64,000 bases of DNA from JBNLBS01 sp050303415 (lineage in GTDB: Bacteria > Pseudomonadota > Gammaproteobacteria > Methylococcales > Methylomonadaceae), in assembly GCA_050303415.1 (NCBI GenBank), contig JBNLBS010000003.1, positions 157,027 to 221,026 on the forward strand, read 5' to 3'. The position numbers and the translations under genes are program-made. Every line of letters starts with the position of its first letter. The first letter of the stretch is position 1. Below are positions 16,872-25,692 of the stretch, piece after piece. A model generated the notes under the pieces. That model searched no databases, was not told the DNA's origin, and saw only the letters and a program-made list of their open reading frames with translations.

Positions 16872-18378
16872 TTTGACGTCCAAACATATTTTGTACCCGA
16901 CAGTTCTCACACAGCATCAATTGTCTTTTCTTATCGCCCTGAAACATTGAATGTTGATCCAGCTTTTGTAGAATGGAGCGAATCATCGTTTCAGATGCAA
17001 ATGCCGTATTACATTGCAGACAATGAAACATGCTTTCCTGATGCAGCAGGCGACTGGTTCTGGCCTTGACTTGGTTATATACATAGCGGGGATTGAGAGT
17101 AATGGCTGTTTCAGGACAGGCGCCTTGGCATAGTCCGCATTGAATACAGTTGGCTTCGATAAAATTAAGCTGTAGTGAGTCTTTGCCGGCTGCTAAAGCT
17201 TGTGTTGGACAGACATTGATACAGCTCAGGCATAAGGTGCATGATTCCCGGTCGACATGGATTTCACCAAAGGGGGCACCACTCGATAAATCTACTACAC
17301 TGGGTTGACATGGGGCGTTTAGGTGTAAGTGATTTATCGCCATGGTTAACATCGTACGTTTATCATTATCCGCTATAAATTGCGCTTTTGATTGCGTTTG
17401 CCAAGCGGGTATTCGCTCTAACTGAGACCGGGTGCATAACTGAATTAAATTGGCAGAATAACCTAAGCTATCAAGAATTTCTGTAGCAATACCAATTTGT
17501 TTTGTTAATGCTTGTTGTGTAAGTAGCGTTAACTGTAGATCGTATACTAAACAAACTTGATTAGCGCCAAAAGCCAGTGCGGCGAGCCAGACTTCGATAC
17601 CAATCGAACCCAAAGCTTCAACTGAAATATGAAGAACCTCTTCGGGTAATGGTTGCCGGTCATCATATTGGGTAAATAGCAGAATCGGGGCTGAATTATG
17701 GCGGCTATAGTGGTTCGATAATAGCTTTTTAATTTGAGTAATAGTATTTTTAAGCTCCGGGTAATTATATTGAATGGCGCCTGACGGGCAAACCGTACTG
17801 CAATCACCACAACCCTGACATAGAAAAGGATTAACTTCAATATGATCAGTATGTGGGGAAATGGCGTTGGTGGCACAAATATCAAGACAATTGTGGCAGC
17901 CCACAAGGCTACTACGACTATATCCGCATTTTTTCGTATCTAGTTTAAAATACTTGGGCTTATCGAAAGTGCCGATCATTTCAGGTAGTTCATTCAGCAT
18001 TTCAGACAAGGCTTGAGAAGTTTGAGGTTTGCGATAATAGCCGAGTGGTGAAATTTCACTATTGATCAACAAGGGGAGACAGTAATCGATAACCAGGTCA
18101 AAGCTGTGTTGATTGTTTAATTTGAATTTGCCCAAATAGCCTCTCAGGCTGGTAGTGTCGGTAAAGGTTATATGCTGTATGGCTTCCGCAGCCAATTTAA
18201 TTTTTAAACGAGTATTGATATCGTTGGGGCTAAGCCAGGTGATTTGAAATTGAGCCTGTAAGTTAGGAAAAAGCGCCAGAAAGTCTGTTTCCGATGCGAT
18301 TATCAGCAGGCGGTTTTGGCTATGGTAACTAACCAGACCCGGGAAATGAAAAGGAGTAATGTTGTTATTTGAGTTCAT
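16864..18378 (-). CDS. Polyferredoxin with two 4Fe-4S dicluster regions, formate dehydrogenase-associated type
   Basis: A 504-residue soluble iron-sulfur protein. A first pair of cluster motifs lies near 155-200 (CHNCLDICATNAI and CQGCGDCSTVCPSG). A central region near 225-320 may be a partner-binding fold, and a second pair lies near 375-425 (CTLCLSCINVCPTQA and CIQCGLCQGACPETA). Two further Cys pairs (CLQC and CENC) near the C-terminus may bind another metal. Proteins of this type occur next to a TorD-like chaperone and formate dehydrogenase in Shewanella and related bacteria, and probably pass electrons or aid maturation. Here the pair is separated from fdhABC by about 36 kb. Confidence 0.85.
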   Translation of the reverse strand: MNSNNNITPFHFPGLVSYHSQNRLLIIASETDFLALFPNLQAQFQITWLSPNDINTRLKIKLAAEAIQHITFTDTTSLRGYLGKFKLNNQHSFDLVIDYCLPLLINSEISPLGYYRKPQTSQALSEMLNELPEMIGTFDKPKYFKLDTKKCGYSRSSLVGCHNCLDICATNAISPHTDHIEVNPFLCQGCGDCSTVCPSGAIQYNYPELKNTITQIKKLLSNHYSRHNSAPILLFTQYDDRQPLPEEVLHISVEALGSIGIEVWLAALAFGANQVCLVYDLQLTLLTQQALTKQIGIATEILDSLGYSANLIQLCTRSQLERIPAWQTQSKAQFIADNDKRTMLTMAINHLHLNAPCQPSVVDLSSGAPFGEIHVDRESCTLCLSCINVCPTQALAAGKDSLQLNFIEANCIQCGLCQGACPETAITLNPRYVYNQVKARTSRLLHQESMFHCLQCNTAFASETMIRSILQKLDQHSMFQGDKKRQLMLCENCRVQNMFGRQNE

Positions 18379-18569
18379 AAAATAACACCGCTAAGGTAAT
18401 GGATTGTTTGATTGGGTTGTATTTTCTTTAGCGATATTTTTTACTCATACAAAGGAAGGCAAAGCAAAGATAAGGTTGTTATAATGACCGTTTTTTAGCG
18501 ATAAGAAATACAGATATAAACGACTAAGTTTGTTTAACAGTTATTTCGATTATAACGGAGAAATCGGTT

Positions 18570-19961
18570 TTGACACAGTTGCAAGATATTACCAGCCCTA
18601 TGACAGCGTTAGAAAAACGTGCAACAGTGTCTTTGTCAAGCATATATGCATTGCGCATGCTGGGTTTGTTTATGATTTTGCCGGTTTTGTCGTTATTTGC
18701 CGAGCAACTGGAAGGCTCCACACCATTATTAATGGGATTGGCAATTAGTGTTTATGGTTTGACCCAGGCTATCCTGCAAATTCCATTCGGACTTTTGTCT
18801 GACAAGTTCGGTCGTAAAAAAATTATAGTAATTGGTTTGCTGCTGTTTTCTGCTGGCAGTGTTGTTGCAGCTGTTTCAACCGATATTTATGGGGTGTTAT
18901 TGGGAAGGGCTCTGCAGGGGGCGGGAGCCATTGCGGCGGCGATTATGGCAATGGTTGCAGATTTAACCCAGGAAAGTCATCGAACAAAAGCCATGGCAAT
19001 GATTGGTGCAAGTATAGGGTTGTCATTTGCCGTTGCAGTGACTGCAGGACCTTTATTAGCCGGGCTTATTGGGGTGCAAGGCTTGTTCTGGGTAACAGCG
19101 GTTTTGGCGATTATCGCTATTGTAGTCATTATTTTTGTCGTACCTAATCCTCAACAACTAAAGGTTCATCGGGACGCTGAACTGATTCCAGCTCAATTGG
19201 GACATGTATTAAAAAATCCAGACTTATTAAGACTGGATTATGGCATATTTATTCTACATCTGATTTTAACTGCCTGTTTTGTTGTTGTACCGCTGCTGCT
19301 TAGAGATGCAGGCTTATTACCAAATCAGCATTGGTTCGTTTATTTGGGCGTAATGCTATTTTCTATGGTTATCGTTGTGCCTTTCATCATATTGGCTGAA
19401 AAAAAACGCAAGATGAAGCCGGTATTTTTAATGGCTATTACTATCGTTTTGGTGGCAACTATCGGTTTGTGGTTATTCCATCAAAACCTGTTTGGAATTA
19501 TTGGTTTTTTATGGCTTTTTTTCTGTGGTTTTAACTTATTAGAGGCGACATTGCCGTCATTAATCTCCAAAACTGCACCGGGTGATTTGAAAGGAACGGC
19601 AATGGGAGCATATTCCAGCTCTCAGTTTATGGGGGCTTTTATCGGTGGCCTGGCTGGCGGTTGGTGTTATGGGCAGTGGGGAGCATCAGCTGTATTTATT
19701 TTTTGTGCACTGGCTGTGGGTACTTGGTTATTGGTCGCTTTTAGCATGAATACTCCACGATATTTAGCTAATTTGCTGGTCTCTTTAGGCCAGGTATCTC
19801 AAGCTCAGGCGGAAGAGTGCGCCAAGCACATGTTAAAGATTGCCGGAATTGAGGAAGTTAAACTACACTATAAAGAAAGCGAGGCTTATCTTAAGGTAGA
19901 CAATGAAATTTTAGATCGTGAGCAATTGCAGAAATTGCTTGATAAATTTGTAACTGCATGA
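18570..19961 (+). CDS. MFS transporter, YajR-like with C-terminal ferredoxin-like domain
   Basis: A 463-residue major facilitator. Twelve membrane segments are visible, with the signature GLLSDKFGRKKII between segments 2 and 3 (near 75) and GRALQGAGAIAAAIMA in segment 4. After the last segment a soluble tail of about 65 residues (KIAGIEEVKLHYKESEAYL onward) matches the YAM domain that distinguishes YajR from other drug-type antiporters. The substrate is unknown. TTG at 18570 is taken as start because ACGGAG lies nine bases upstream; ATG at 18600 is the alternative. ssb follows after 53 bases, an arrangement common in gammaproteobacteria. Confidence 0.88.
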   Translation: MTQLQDITSPMTALEKRATVSLSSIYALRMLGLFMILPVLSLFAEQLEGSTPLLMGLAISVYGLTQAILQIPFGLLSDKFGRKKIIVIGLLLFSAGSVVAAVSTDIYGVLLGRALQGAGAIAAAIMAMVADLTQESHRTKAMAMIGASIGLSFAVAVTAGPLLAGLIGVQGLFWVTAVLAIIAIVVIIFVVPNPQQLKVHRDAELIPAQLGHVLKNPDLLRLDYGIFILHLILTACFVVVPLLLRDAGLLPNQHWFVYLGVMLFSMVIVVPFIILAEKKRKMKPVFLMAITIVLVATIGLWLFHQNLFGIIGFLWLFFCGFNLLEATLPSLISKTAPGDLKGTAMGAYSSSQFMGAFIGGLAGGWCYGQWGASAVFIFCALAVGTWLLVAFSMNTPRYLANLLVSLGQVSQAQAEECAKHMLKIAGIEEVKLHYKESEAYLKVDNEILDREQLQKLLDKFVTA

Positions 19962-20014
19962 TTTTAATAGTTCGCTTTATACTACTTGTTGGTAGTTTTT
20001 TTACGGAGATATGA

Positions 20015-20494
20015 ATGCTTAATAAAGTAATTTTGATAGGTAATTTAGGCGCTGATCCTGAAATACGTTATATGCCAAACGGAGGCTCTGTTGCCAATAT
20101 CAGTTTGGCCACAACCCGTCGCTGGAAGGATCGTCAAAGCGGTGAAAGGCGTGATGCAACTGAGTGGCATCGGGTCGTTTTTTTCAATCGCCTTGCTGAA
20201 ATTGCCGGTGAATACTTAAAAAAAGGCACTCAAATATATGTAGAAGGACGTATTCAAACCCGTAAATGGCAAGATCAAAACGGACAAGATCGCTATTCCA
20301 CAGAAATTATTGCCGAACAAATGCAAATGTTGGGTAGTCGTAGTGGTGGCACGGCGAATTTCTCTGCTGACCAACAAGGAGGCTATTCCTCACCAAGTCA
20401 GCAACAAGCTCCCGCATACCATGCACCTCAAGAAGGTGGCGCACCGGCTGCGCCTCCAGTATATGATGATTTCGATGATGATATTCCATTTTGA
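20015..20494 (+). CDS. ssb: Single-stranded DNA-binding protein
   Basis: A 159-residue SSB: OB fold in the first 110 residues starting MLNKVILIGNLGADPEIRY, with ATEWHRVVFFNRLAEIA near 50, then a Gln/Ser/Ala-rich disordered linker and the acidic tip DDFDDDIPF. That tip is the docking site for replication and repair proteins. It coats single-stranded DNA during replication, recombination and repair. An ACGGAG precedes the ATG. uvrA, its frequent divergent neighbour, is 28 kb away in this window. Confidence 0.97.
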   Translation: MLNKVILIGNLGADPEIRYMPNGGSVANISLATTRRWKDRQSGERRDATEWHRVVFFNRLAEIAGEYLKKGTQIYVEGRIQTRKWQDQNGQDRYSTEIIAEQMQMLGSRSGGTANFSADQQGGYSSPSQQQAPAYHAPQEGGAPAAPPVYDDFDDDIPF

Positions 20495-20549
20495 ATGAAA
20501 TAACAAAATAGTGAATTTTAAATTTAGCTAAAAATTAAAGAGGGTTAAT

Positions 20550-21311
20550 GTGGATTTAGCTTCATTAATTGGTTTTCTGCTTGGTGTAGGCATTATTGTT
20601 GCTGCAATTGCAACCGGTGGTGATGTCATGTTGTTTGTTAATGTACCGTCGATTTTAATTGTTTTTGGTGGTACATTCGGTGTGACCTTGATGCGTATTC
20701 CACTGTCAGATTTTTTCAGATCATTCGGGGTGTTAGGCAAGGCGTTTATGAATAAACCGGATGATCCGAATCAGTTAATTGAAGATGCCGTCCGTTTGGC
20801 TGATATTGCCAGAAAAAATGGGCTTTTAGCTCTCGAAGATGAAGAAATTGAAAATGAATTTCTTAAAATGGGCATTACCCTTTGTGTCGATGGCCATGAT
20901 CCGGTGTTTGTCAAAAAAATGTTGTCCCATGAAATCAATCAAATGATTACCCGAAATGAGGTCGGTCAGGATATGTGGAAAGGGGTGGGAGACTTGGCAC
21001 CGGCTATGGGCATGATCGGTACGCTGGTAGGTTTGATACAAATGCTGGCCAATATGTCTGATCCGGCCAGTATCGGTCCGGCAATGGCAGTAGCGTTGTT
21101 AACCACACTTTATGGTGCGATGATTTCCAACTGTTTTGCTTTGCCGATGGTGGATAAACTGGCCAGCGTTCAGCTTTATGAAAGAATGAATAAAGAATTG
21201 ATTCTAGAGACCATCAGTGGCATTCAGGAAGGTATGAACCCGAAAGTGCTTAAATCGTTACTGGTGGCTTATATTTCACATAAAAAACGTGAAACTGACG
21301 ACGAGGAATAA
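20550..21311 (+). CDS. pomA: Sodium-type flagellar motor stator protein PomA
   Basis: A 253-residue inner membrane stator protein. With PomB it forms the ion channel that drives flagellar rotation. Four membrane segments are seen: near 5-22 and 30-50, then after a cytoplasmic domain with GLLALEDEEIENEF, near 150-170 (APAMGMIGTLVGLIQML) and 180-200. The sequence is of the PomA rather than the proton MotA type, in line with its PomB-like partner. The start is GTG at 20550 with AAGAGGG upstream. pomB follows after 5 bases. Confidence 0.93.
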   Translation: MDLASLIGFLLGVGIIVAAIATGGDVMLFVNVPSILIVFGGTFGVTLMRIPLSDFFRSFGVLGKAFMNKPDDPNQLIEDAVRLADIARKNGLLALEDEEIENEFLKMGITLCVDGHDPVFVKKMLSHEINQMITRNEVGQDMWKGVGDLAPAMGMIGTLVGLIQMLANMSDPASIGPAMAVALLTTLYGAMISNCFALPMVDKLASVQLYERMNKELILETISGIQEGMNPKVLKSLLVAYISHKKRETDDEE

Positions 21312-21316
21312 TTCAA

Positions 21317-22372
21317 ATGGCTGATGATTGTCCAAAATGTCCCCCGGTAGGATCACCTGCATGGATGGCGACCTTTGCAGACATGATGACATTGCTGATG
21401 TGCTTTTTTGTATTACTGCTGTCCTTTGCCACAATGGATGCAAGAAAATTCAAGCGTTTATCAGATGCTATGGCCAATGCTTTTGGTGTTCAAAAACAAG
21501 TTGAAGCTGTTGAAATACCAATGGGCACTTCAGTGATTGCCCAACACTTTTCTCCCGCCCCGCCAGAACCCACGCCGTTGAATGAAGTCAGGCAATCGAC
21601 CAAACAACCAACCGCCTCCATTAAACCGGATGATGTGGATATTGAAGAGGTAAAAAAAGAGCTTGCCGAAGAACGGAACAAAAAAATACAGGACCAAGCG
21701 GATAAGATTGCCAGTAAATTAAAAACGGAAATTGAAGCAGGGCTTGTTGATGTGCACTCGGATGAGCATCATATTATTATCAGAATTAATGAAAAAGGCT
21801 CGTTCCCTTCCGGTAGTGCTGTTCTTAAAGCCGGTTTTGAACCGGTATTGACCAAAATTATAGCCTCCATCAATGAAACCAAAGGGCAAATCCGTGTTGC
21901 CGGGCATACCGATAATATACCCATTTCTACTGATTGGTATCGATCCAACTGGGAGCTGGCAACGACAAGAGCCGTTACAGTTTCTGAATTTATGCTAAAT
22001 AGTAAAAATGGTATTGATGCCAATCGCCTGGTGGTTGAGGGCTATGCTGATACCCGCCCGTTGGTTGATAATGATACACCTGAAAATAGGGCCAAGAACC
22101 GCAGAGTTGAAATTGTCTTGGCGCAGGATGTTGGTCCGGCTCCTACAGGTAAATCTGACGTTAACAATACAAATGATTTATCAGAGAATATTTTGCCGGG
22201 AATTGTTATTTCCGATGAAGAAATAAAGTCGGAACAAAAAACTGATTCAGAATTTACTGGCAAACCGGAAACAGAAGAAAAGGTTATACCTAAGAATGAG
22301 CAAGAGTCAAGTCAGGTTGATAAGTTGTTAGGTAAGATCGTAAATAATGCCCAAGAAATTGATGATAATTAA
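21317..22372 (+). CDS. pomB: Flagellar motor stator protein PomB
   Basis: A 351-residue stator protein. The short N-terminus is Cys/Pro-rich (CPKCPPVGSPAWM). One membrane segment near 17-40 holds the ion-binding Asp in ATFADMMTLLMCFF. A plug and linker region with PMGTSVIAQHFSP follows, and then an OmpA-like peptidoglycan-binding domain near 195-275 (VAGHTDNIPIS, NRRVEIVL). The tail beyond 280 is acidic and longer than in most family members, with Glu/Lys-rich composition. The N-terminal motifs match sodium-type PomB. It is coupled to pomA and followed by a PilZ gene after 10 bases. Confidence 0.93.
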   Translation: MADDCPKCPPVGSPAWMATFADMMTLLMCFFVLLLSFATMDARKFKRLSDAMANAFGVQKQVEAVEIPMGTSVIAQHFSPAPPEPTPLNEVRQSTKQPTASIKPDDVDIEEVKKELAEERNKKIQDQADKIASKLKTEIEAGLVDVHSDEHHIIIRINEKGSFPSGSAVLKAGFEPVLTKIIASINETKGQIRVAGHTDNIPISTDWYRSNWELATTRAVTVSEFMLNSKNGIDANRLVVEGYADTRPLVDNDTPENRAKNRRVEIVLAQDVGPAPTGKSDVNNTNDLSENILPGIVISDEEIKSEQKTDSEFTGKPETEEKVIPKNEQESSQVDKLLGKIVNNAQEIDDN

Positions 22373-22382
22373 GTGAGTCACT

Positions 22383-22973
22383 ATGGAGCATGATGAAAGG
22401 CGTCGTTTTTTTCGGATAAATGATAAGTTATATTTACATTGCCAGATCATCAGTGCTACAGATGTTAAGTCAAGTTTTGTTTCGGATGATATTCTGACCA
22501 ACTTTTCTCTGTCGGTAGTTCTGGATATGATGAATGAGGATACCAGAAAATTATTACCGAGAATTGAGCAATCAGACCCACCTGTTGCCGAATATTTGGC
22601 TGTCTTAGATAAAAAATTTGATTTGTTAAGTCAATATATAATCAGACAATCAACCGAGCCAAAGGATGATCCTTTGCGTCAAGTTAATATCAGTGCTTCC
22701 GGTGTAGCTTTTGAAAGTCGGGATAAGTTTAAGATAAAAGATAATCTGGAATTAAAGATTTTATTGCCTTATTGTAAATCTGTCGTAGTTGTTTGTGCAG
22801 AGGTTGTTAATATCAGACAGAATACAAGTCTTAAAAAAAATATCCGGCCTTTTTTTGTCGCAGTCAAGTTTCTTAATCTAAAAAGCCAGGACCAGGAATT
22901 ATTGATCAAATATGTTGTTAAGCGGCAAATGGAACAGATTCGTGAAGTCAAACAACATGAAAGAAATGATTAA
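22383..22973 (+). CDS. PilZ-domain protein linked to the motor genes
   Basis: A 196-residue cytoplasmic protein. It has the N-terminal ERRRFFRI (an RxxxR cyclic-di-GMP contact) and, after a helical insertion, QVNISASGVAFES, which supplies the D/N-x-S-x-x-G motif of PilZ domains near 105-112. The overall layout resembles two-part PilZ proteins with an N-terminal half shared by flagellar regulators. It lies ten bases after pomB, so a brake-like control of the sodium stator by cyclic-di-GMP is a reasonable inference, comparable to YcgR. Confidence 0.82.
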   Translation: MEHDERRRFFRINDKLYLHCQIISATDVKSSFVSDDILTNFSLSVVLDMMNEDTRKLLPRIEQSDPPVAEYLAVLDKKFDLLSQYIIRQSTEPKDDPLRQVNISASGVAFESRDKFKIKDNLELKILLPYCKSVVVVCAEVVNIRQNTSLKKNIRPFFVAVKFLNLKSQDQELLIKYVVKRQMEQIREVKQHERND

Positions 22974-22994
22974 GCTGAAACAGGCTGACAGTTA

Positions 22995-23978
22995 GTGAAG
23001 ATTTCTCAACAGCAAAAGCAAATTCTGCACATTCTGGCTGATGGGCAATTTCATTCCGGAACCGAAATTTCTGAACTTCTGGGCGTTACACGTTCTGCAA
23101 TATGGAAACACTTAACAGGACTGGATAAACTGGGCATTGAGTTCTCAGCCATTAGTGGTAAGGGCTACCGATTGGATCTTCCTTTAAATCTTTTGGATTA
23201 TGACAAGATATTAGCCCAATTAGCTCATTCATCTTTGTCTGCCTTAGAGATTTTTGACCAAATTGATTCAACAAATGCATATTTAGTCGAGCAGGCTCAT
23301 GCCGGAGCCGACTCCGGTACGGTTTGTCTGGCAGAACATCAAACAGCCGGCAAGGGCAGGCGTGGCAGGGAATGGGTATCACCTTTTGGTCAGAATATTT
23401 ACCTCTCAATTCTCTGGCGTTTTCAAAACGGACCAGCTGCTATAGCGGGTTTAAGCCTGGCTGCCGGGGTGGCGGTGGTAAAAACTTTGGAACAATATAA
23501 AATTAATAATTTAGGTCTTAAATGGCCCAATGATTTGTATTGGCAAGGTAAAAAACTGGGCGGAATTTTGGTCGAGGTTTCAGGAGAGTCCGAAGGGCCC
23601 TGTGTTGCCGTATTGGGTTTAGGGTTAAATTTATTTTTACCTGAGCATCAAGCCGCTTCAATTACACAGGCATGGACAGATCTAAGCAGGGTGACCGGCA
23701 GTCCGATAAATTATAGAAACCGATTGGCCGCTTCATTAATAGGCAATTTATTAACCGTGTTAGCCGAGTTTGAAGATAAAGGCATTGTTGCTTACCTGGA
23801 TGAATGGCGTCGATATGATTGCATGTTAGGCAAACAGGTTTCAATTTATATGGCTAATCATATCTTACAGGGTATTGCTTCGGGAATTGATGAAAATGGT
23901 TTCTTTTTATTGAAAAATAACGAGGGCCAGATTAAAGCTTATGCCTCAGGAGAGGTTAGTTTTAGTCAGGGTGCATGA
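22995..23978 (+). CDS. birA: Biotin-[acetyl-CoA-carboxylase] ligase / biotin repressor BirA
   Basis: A 327-residue bifunctional BirA. An N-terminal winged helix (GTEISELLGVTRSAIWKHL near 20-38) allows DNA binding. The ligase core carries the biotinyl-AMP loop GKGRRGREW near 120, LKWPNDLYWQGKKLGGIL near 175 and a C-terminal SH3-like domain. It attaches biotin to the carboxyl carrier protein and can repress biotin synthesis genes. The start is GTG at 22995. Its stop overlaps the start of coaX in ATGATGA, giving the common birA-coaX order. Confidence 0.95.
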   Translation: MKISQQQKQILHILADGQFHSGTEISELLGVTRSAIWKHLTGLDKLGIEFSAISGKGYRLDLPLNLLDYDKILAQLAHSSLSALEIFDQIDSTNAYLVEQAHAGADSGTVCLAEHQTAGKGRRGREWVSPFGQNIYLSILWRFQNGPAAIAGLSLAAGVAVVKTLEQYKINNLGLKWPNDLYWQGKKLGGILVEVSGESEGPCVAVLGLGLNLFLPEHQAASITQAWTDLSRVTGSPINYRNRLAASLIGNLLTVLAEFEDKGIVAYLDEWRRYDCMLGKQVSIYMANHILQGIASGIDENGFFLLKNNEGQIKAYASGEVSFSQGA

Positions 23979-24715
23979 TGAGTTTGCTGGTTGATATTGG
24001 GAACAGTCGATTAAAATGGGTTTTTCTAACGGATACTGACTTTAGTAACAGTCATGCTTTAATTCATACGGAAAGTGATTTTGATAGCCAGTTAGCGATG
24101 CAATGGGAAGCATTGACTTATACTCCGACGAAGATTGTAATAGGTAATGTCGCTCATAGGGTCATTTATAATCGGATTGCTGTGTTAGCCAAGACCTTGT
24201 GGCCTGAAATTAAATTAATTCAGGTTAAATCAACTGCAAACGCCTTCAATGTGACCAGTGCATACACTCAGCCGGAAAAACTGGGAGTGGACCGGTGGTT
24301 GGCGCTGATTGCCGTTCATCAGTATTATAGATCTGCTGCTTGTATAGTTGATTGCGGTTCTGCCATTACCGTTGATATCATTAATCAACAGGGTGTTCAC
24401 CAAGGTGGATTAATTACACCTGGCATTAATATGATGAAACAGTCACTGTTCGATAATACCGAAAATTTACCCTTGGTTCAGGAGGATTTTCCTTTGGCAT
24501 TGGCGAATAAAACTGATGCTGCCATTTATAGCGGAATTTTGTTCTTAATCATTGGTATGATTAACGAAGTTTTAGCTCAACAAGAGAGTCGGATGAAATT
24601 GATTTTGACCGGGGGGGATGCTGAGTGTATCGCCAAACATTTAGATCACGAGTTTTTGATAGACAAGGATTTGGTTCTTAAAGGCCTGATGGTTTTTGCC
24701 AAAGGTGAACAATGA
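23975..24715 (+). CDS. coaX: Type III pantothenate kinase
   Basis: CoaX phosphorylates pantothenate, the first step of coenzyme A synthesis. The 246-residue protein shows the acetate-kinase-like fold signatures: VDIGNSRLKWVF near 6, KLGVDRWLALIAVHQYY near 105 and VDCGSAITVDII near 127, followed by GGLITPGI. It overlaps birA at the start by 4 bases, and its stop overlaps the start of the SPOR gene in ATGA. Type III enzymes are not feedback inhibited by CoA. Confidence 0.95.
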   Translation: MMSLLVDIGNSRLKWVFLTDTDFSNSHALIHTESDFDSQLAMQWEALTYTPTKIVIGNVAHRVIYNRIAVLAKTLWPEIKLIQVKSTANAFNVTSAYTQPEKLGVDRWLALIAVHQYYRSAACIVDCGSAITVDIINQQGVHQGGLITPGINMMKQSLFDNTENLPLVQEDFPLALANKTDAAIYSGILFLIIGMINEVLAQQESRMKLILTGGDAECIAKHLDHEFLIDKDLVLKGLMVFAKGEQ

Positions 24716-25678
24716 AATTTCTTACATACCTTCTTCTGCTTGCGAATATTGCTTTTATTTTATGGCAATATAAATTGGGTTCTTTTTCCGAGTCAGATCC
24801 TTATAAAGACTTGATTCAGGAAGGCAATAAACAGAAAATAATGCTACTCAGTGAACGGGAAGACTTGCAAGCAGAAAAAGCGGAAAATATTGTATTGAGT
24901 CAAGCCGTTGATCCTAAGAAGATACTAGATACAGAACAAACAGAACAGACAGAACAGACAGAACAGACAGAACAGACAGAACAGACAGAACAGACAGAAC
25001 AGACAGAACAGACAGAACAGACAGANNNNNNNNNNNNNNNNNNNNNNNNNNNNNNNNNNNNNNNNNNNNNNNNNNNNNNNNNNNNNNNNNNNNNNNNNNN
25101 NNNNNNNNNNNNNNNNNNNNACAGAACATAAGGCTCCACCTCTGCTAACTGCTTTAAATAATGGGCCCGAGCAAGCCTCTGCCAATGCAGAACACTCCAT
25201 GGTTTGTTCTCAGGTTGGGGTTTTTACCAAAAAGAAAAATTACAAGGCCTGGTTGAGCCAACTGAAAGCTCTAGGGGCAACTGTAATTGCTACAGATAAA
25301 GAATTGGCCGAACGCTATAGCTATTTGCTTTATTACCCTGCAGCAAAGACATTTAAGGAGTCAAAAGCGAATGTAAAAATGTTAAAGAAAAAAGGGGTAA
25401 AGGATGTATGGTTGTTTCTTAAAGGTCCAAAAAGGGGAATGATTTCAATTGGTCTTTATTCTTTTGAAGAGCCTGTGCTTAAAATTCAAAAACAATTAAA
25501 GGACAAAGGTATTCATACAGAAATTAAAACGACAAAATCCAGCGAACTTCATTATAAAGTTCGATTTAAGACGAAATATAGTAATTATGATCAGCTGGCT
25601 AGTGCATTTAAGGAGTTTAGAAACAAAAACAATCGTACTTTAAGGATTAAGCGTCTAGGTAATTGTTCAAAATTTTAA
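24712..25678 (+). CDS. SPOR-domain membrane protein with Thr-Glu-Gln repeat stalk (interrupted by assembly gap)
   Basis: The gene starts with an ATGA overlap on coaX. An N-terminal membrane segment (FLTYLLLLANIAFILWQY) is followed by a charged region and a Thr-Glu-Gln tandem repeat. Beyond the N run the frame continues as THKAPP-like sequence into a C-terminal SPOR-like domain (CSQVGVFTKKKNYKAWLSQLK near the restart), which in such proteins binds septal peptidoglycan. The 95-N gap puts the two halves in different frames. The repeat phase predicts a gap length of 4 modulo 9, so the frame break is an artefact of the estimated gap size. The true protein is probably about 320 residues. SPOR proteins after birA-coaX are common in gammaproteobacteria. 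Confidence 0.8.
24931..25129 (+). repeat. 9-bp tandem repeat coding for Thr-Glu-Gln
   Basis: One variant unit (ACAGAACAA) is followed by nine exact ACAGAACAG units and a partial unit, then the N gap, then a last variant ACAGAACAT. Because the unit is a multiple of three, copy changes keep the frame and only alter stalk length. At least 11 units are visible; the gap may hold about ten more. Confidence 0.92.
25026..25120. other. Assembly gap of 95 N inside the tandem repeat
   Basis: A run of 95 unknown bases interrupts the repeat. A length such as 94 (4 + 10 units) would restore both the repeat phase and the reading frame, so the given size is probably an estimate. Confidence 0.95.
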
Positions 25679-25692
25679 CTAACAAAATCTCA

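Noticed and set aside
24931..25129. Short regular repeats that might suggest a CRISPR array
   Set aside because: The unit is 9 bases with no spacers, lies inside a reading frame and codes for Thr-Glu-Gln; no cas genes are near.
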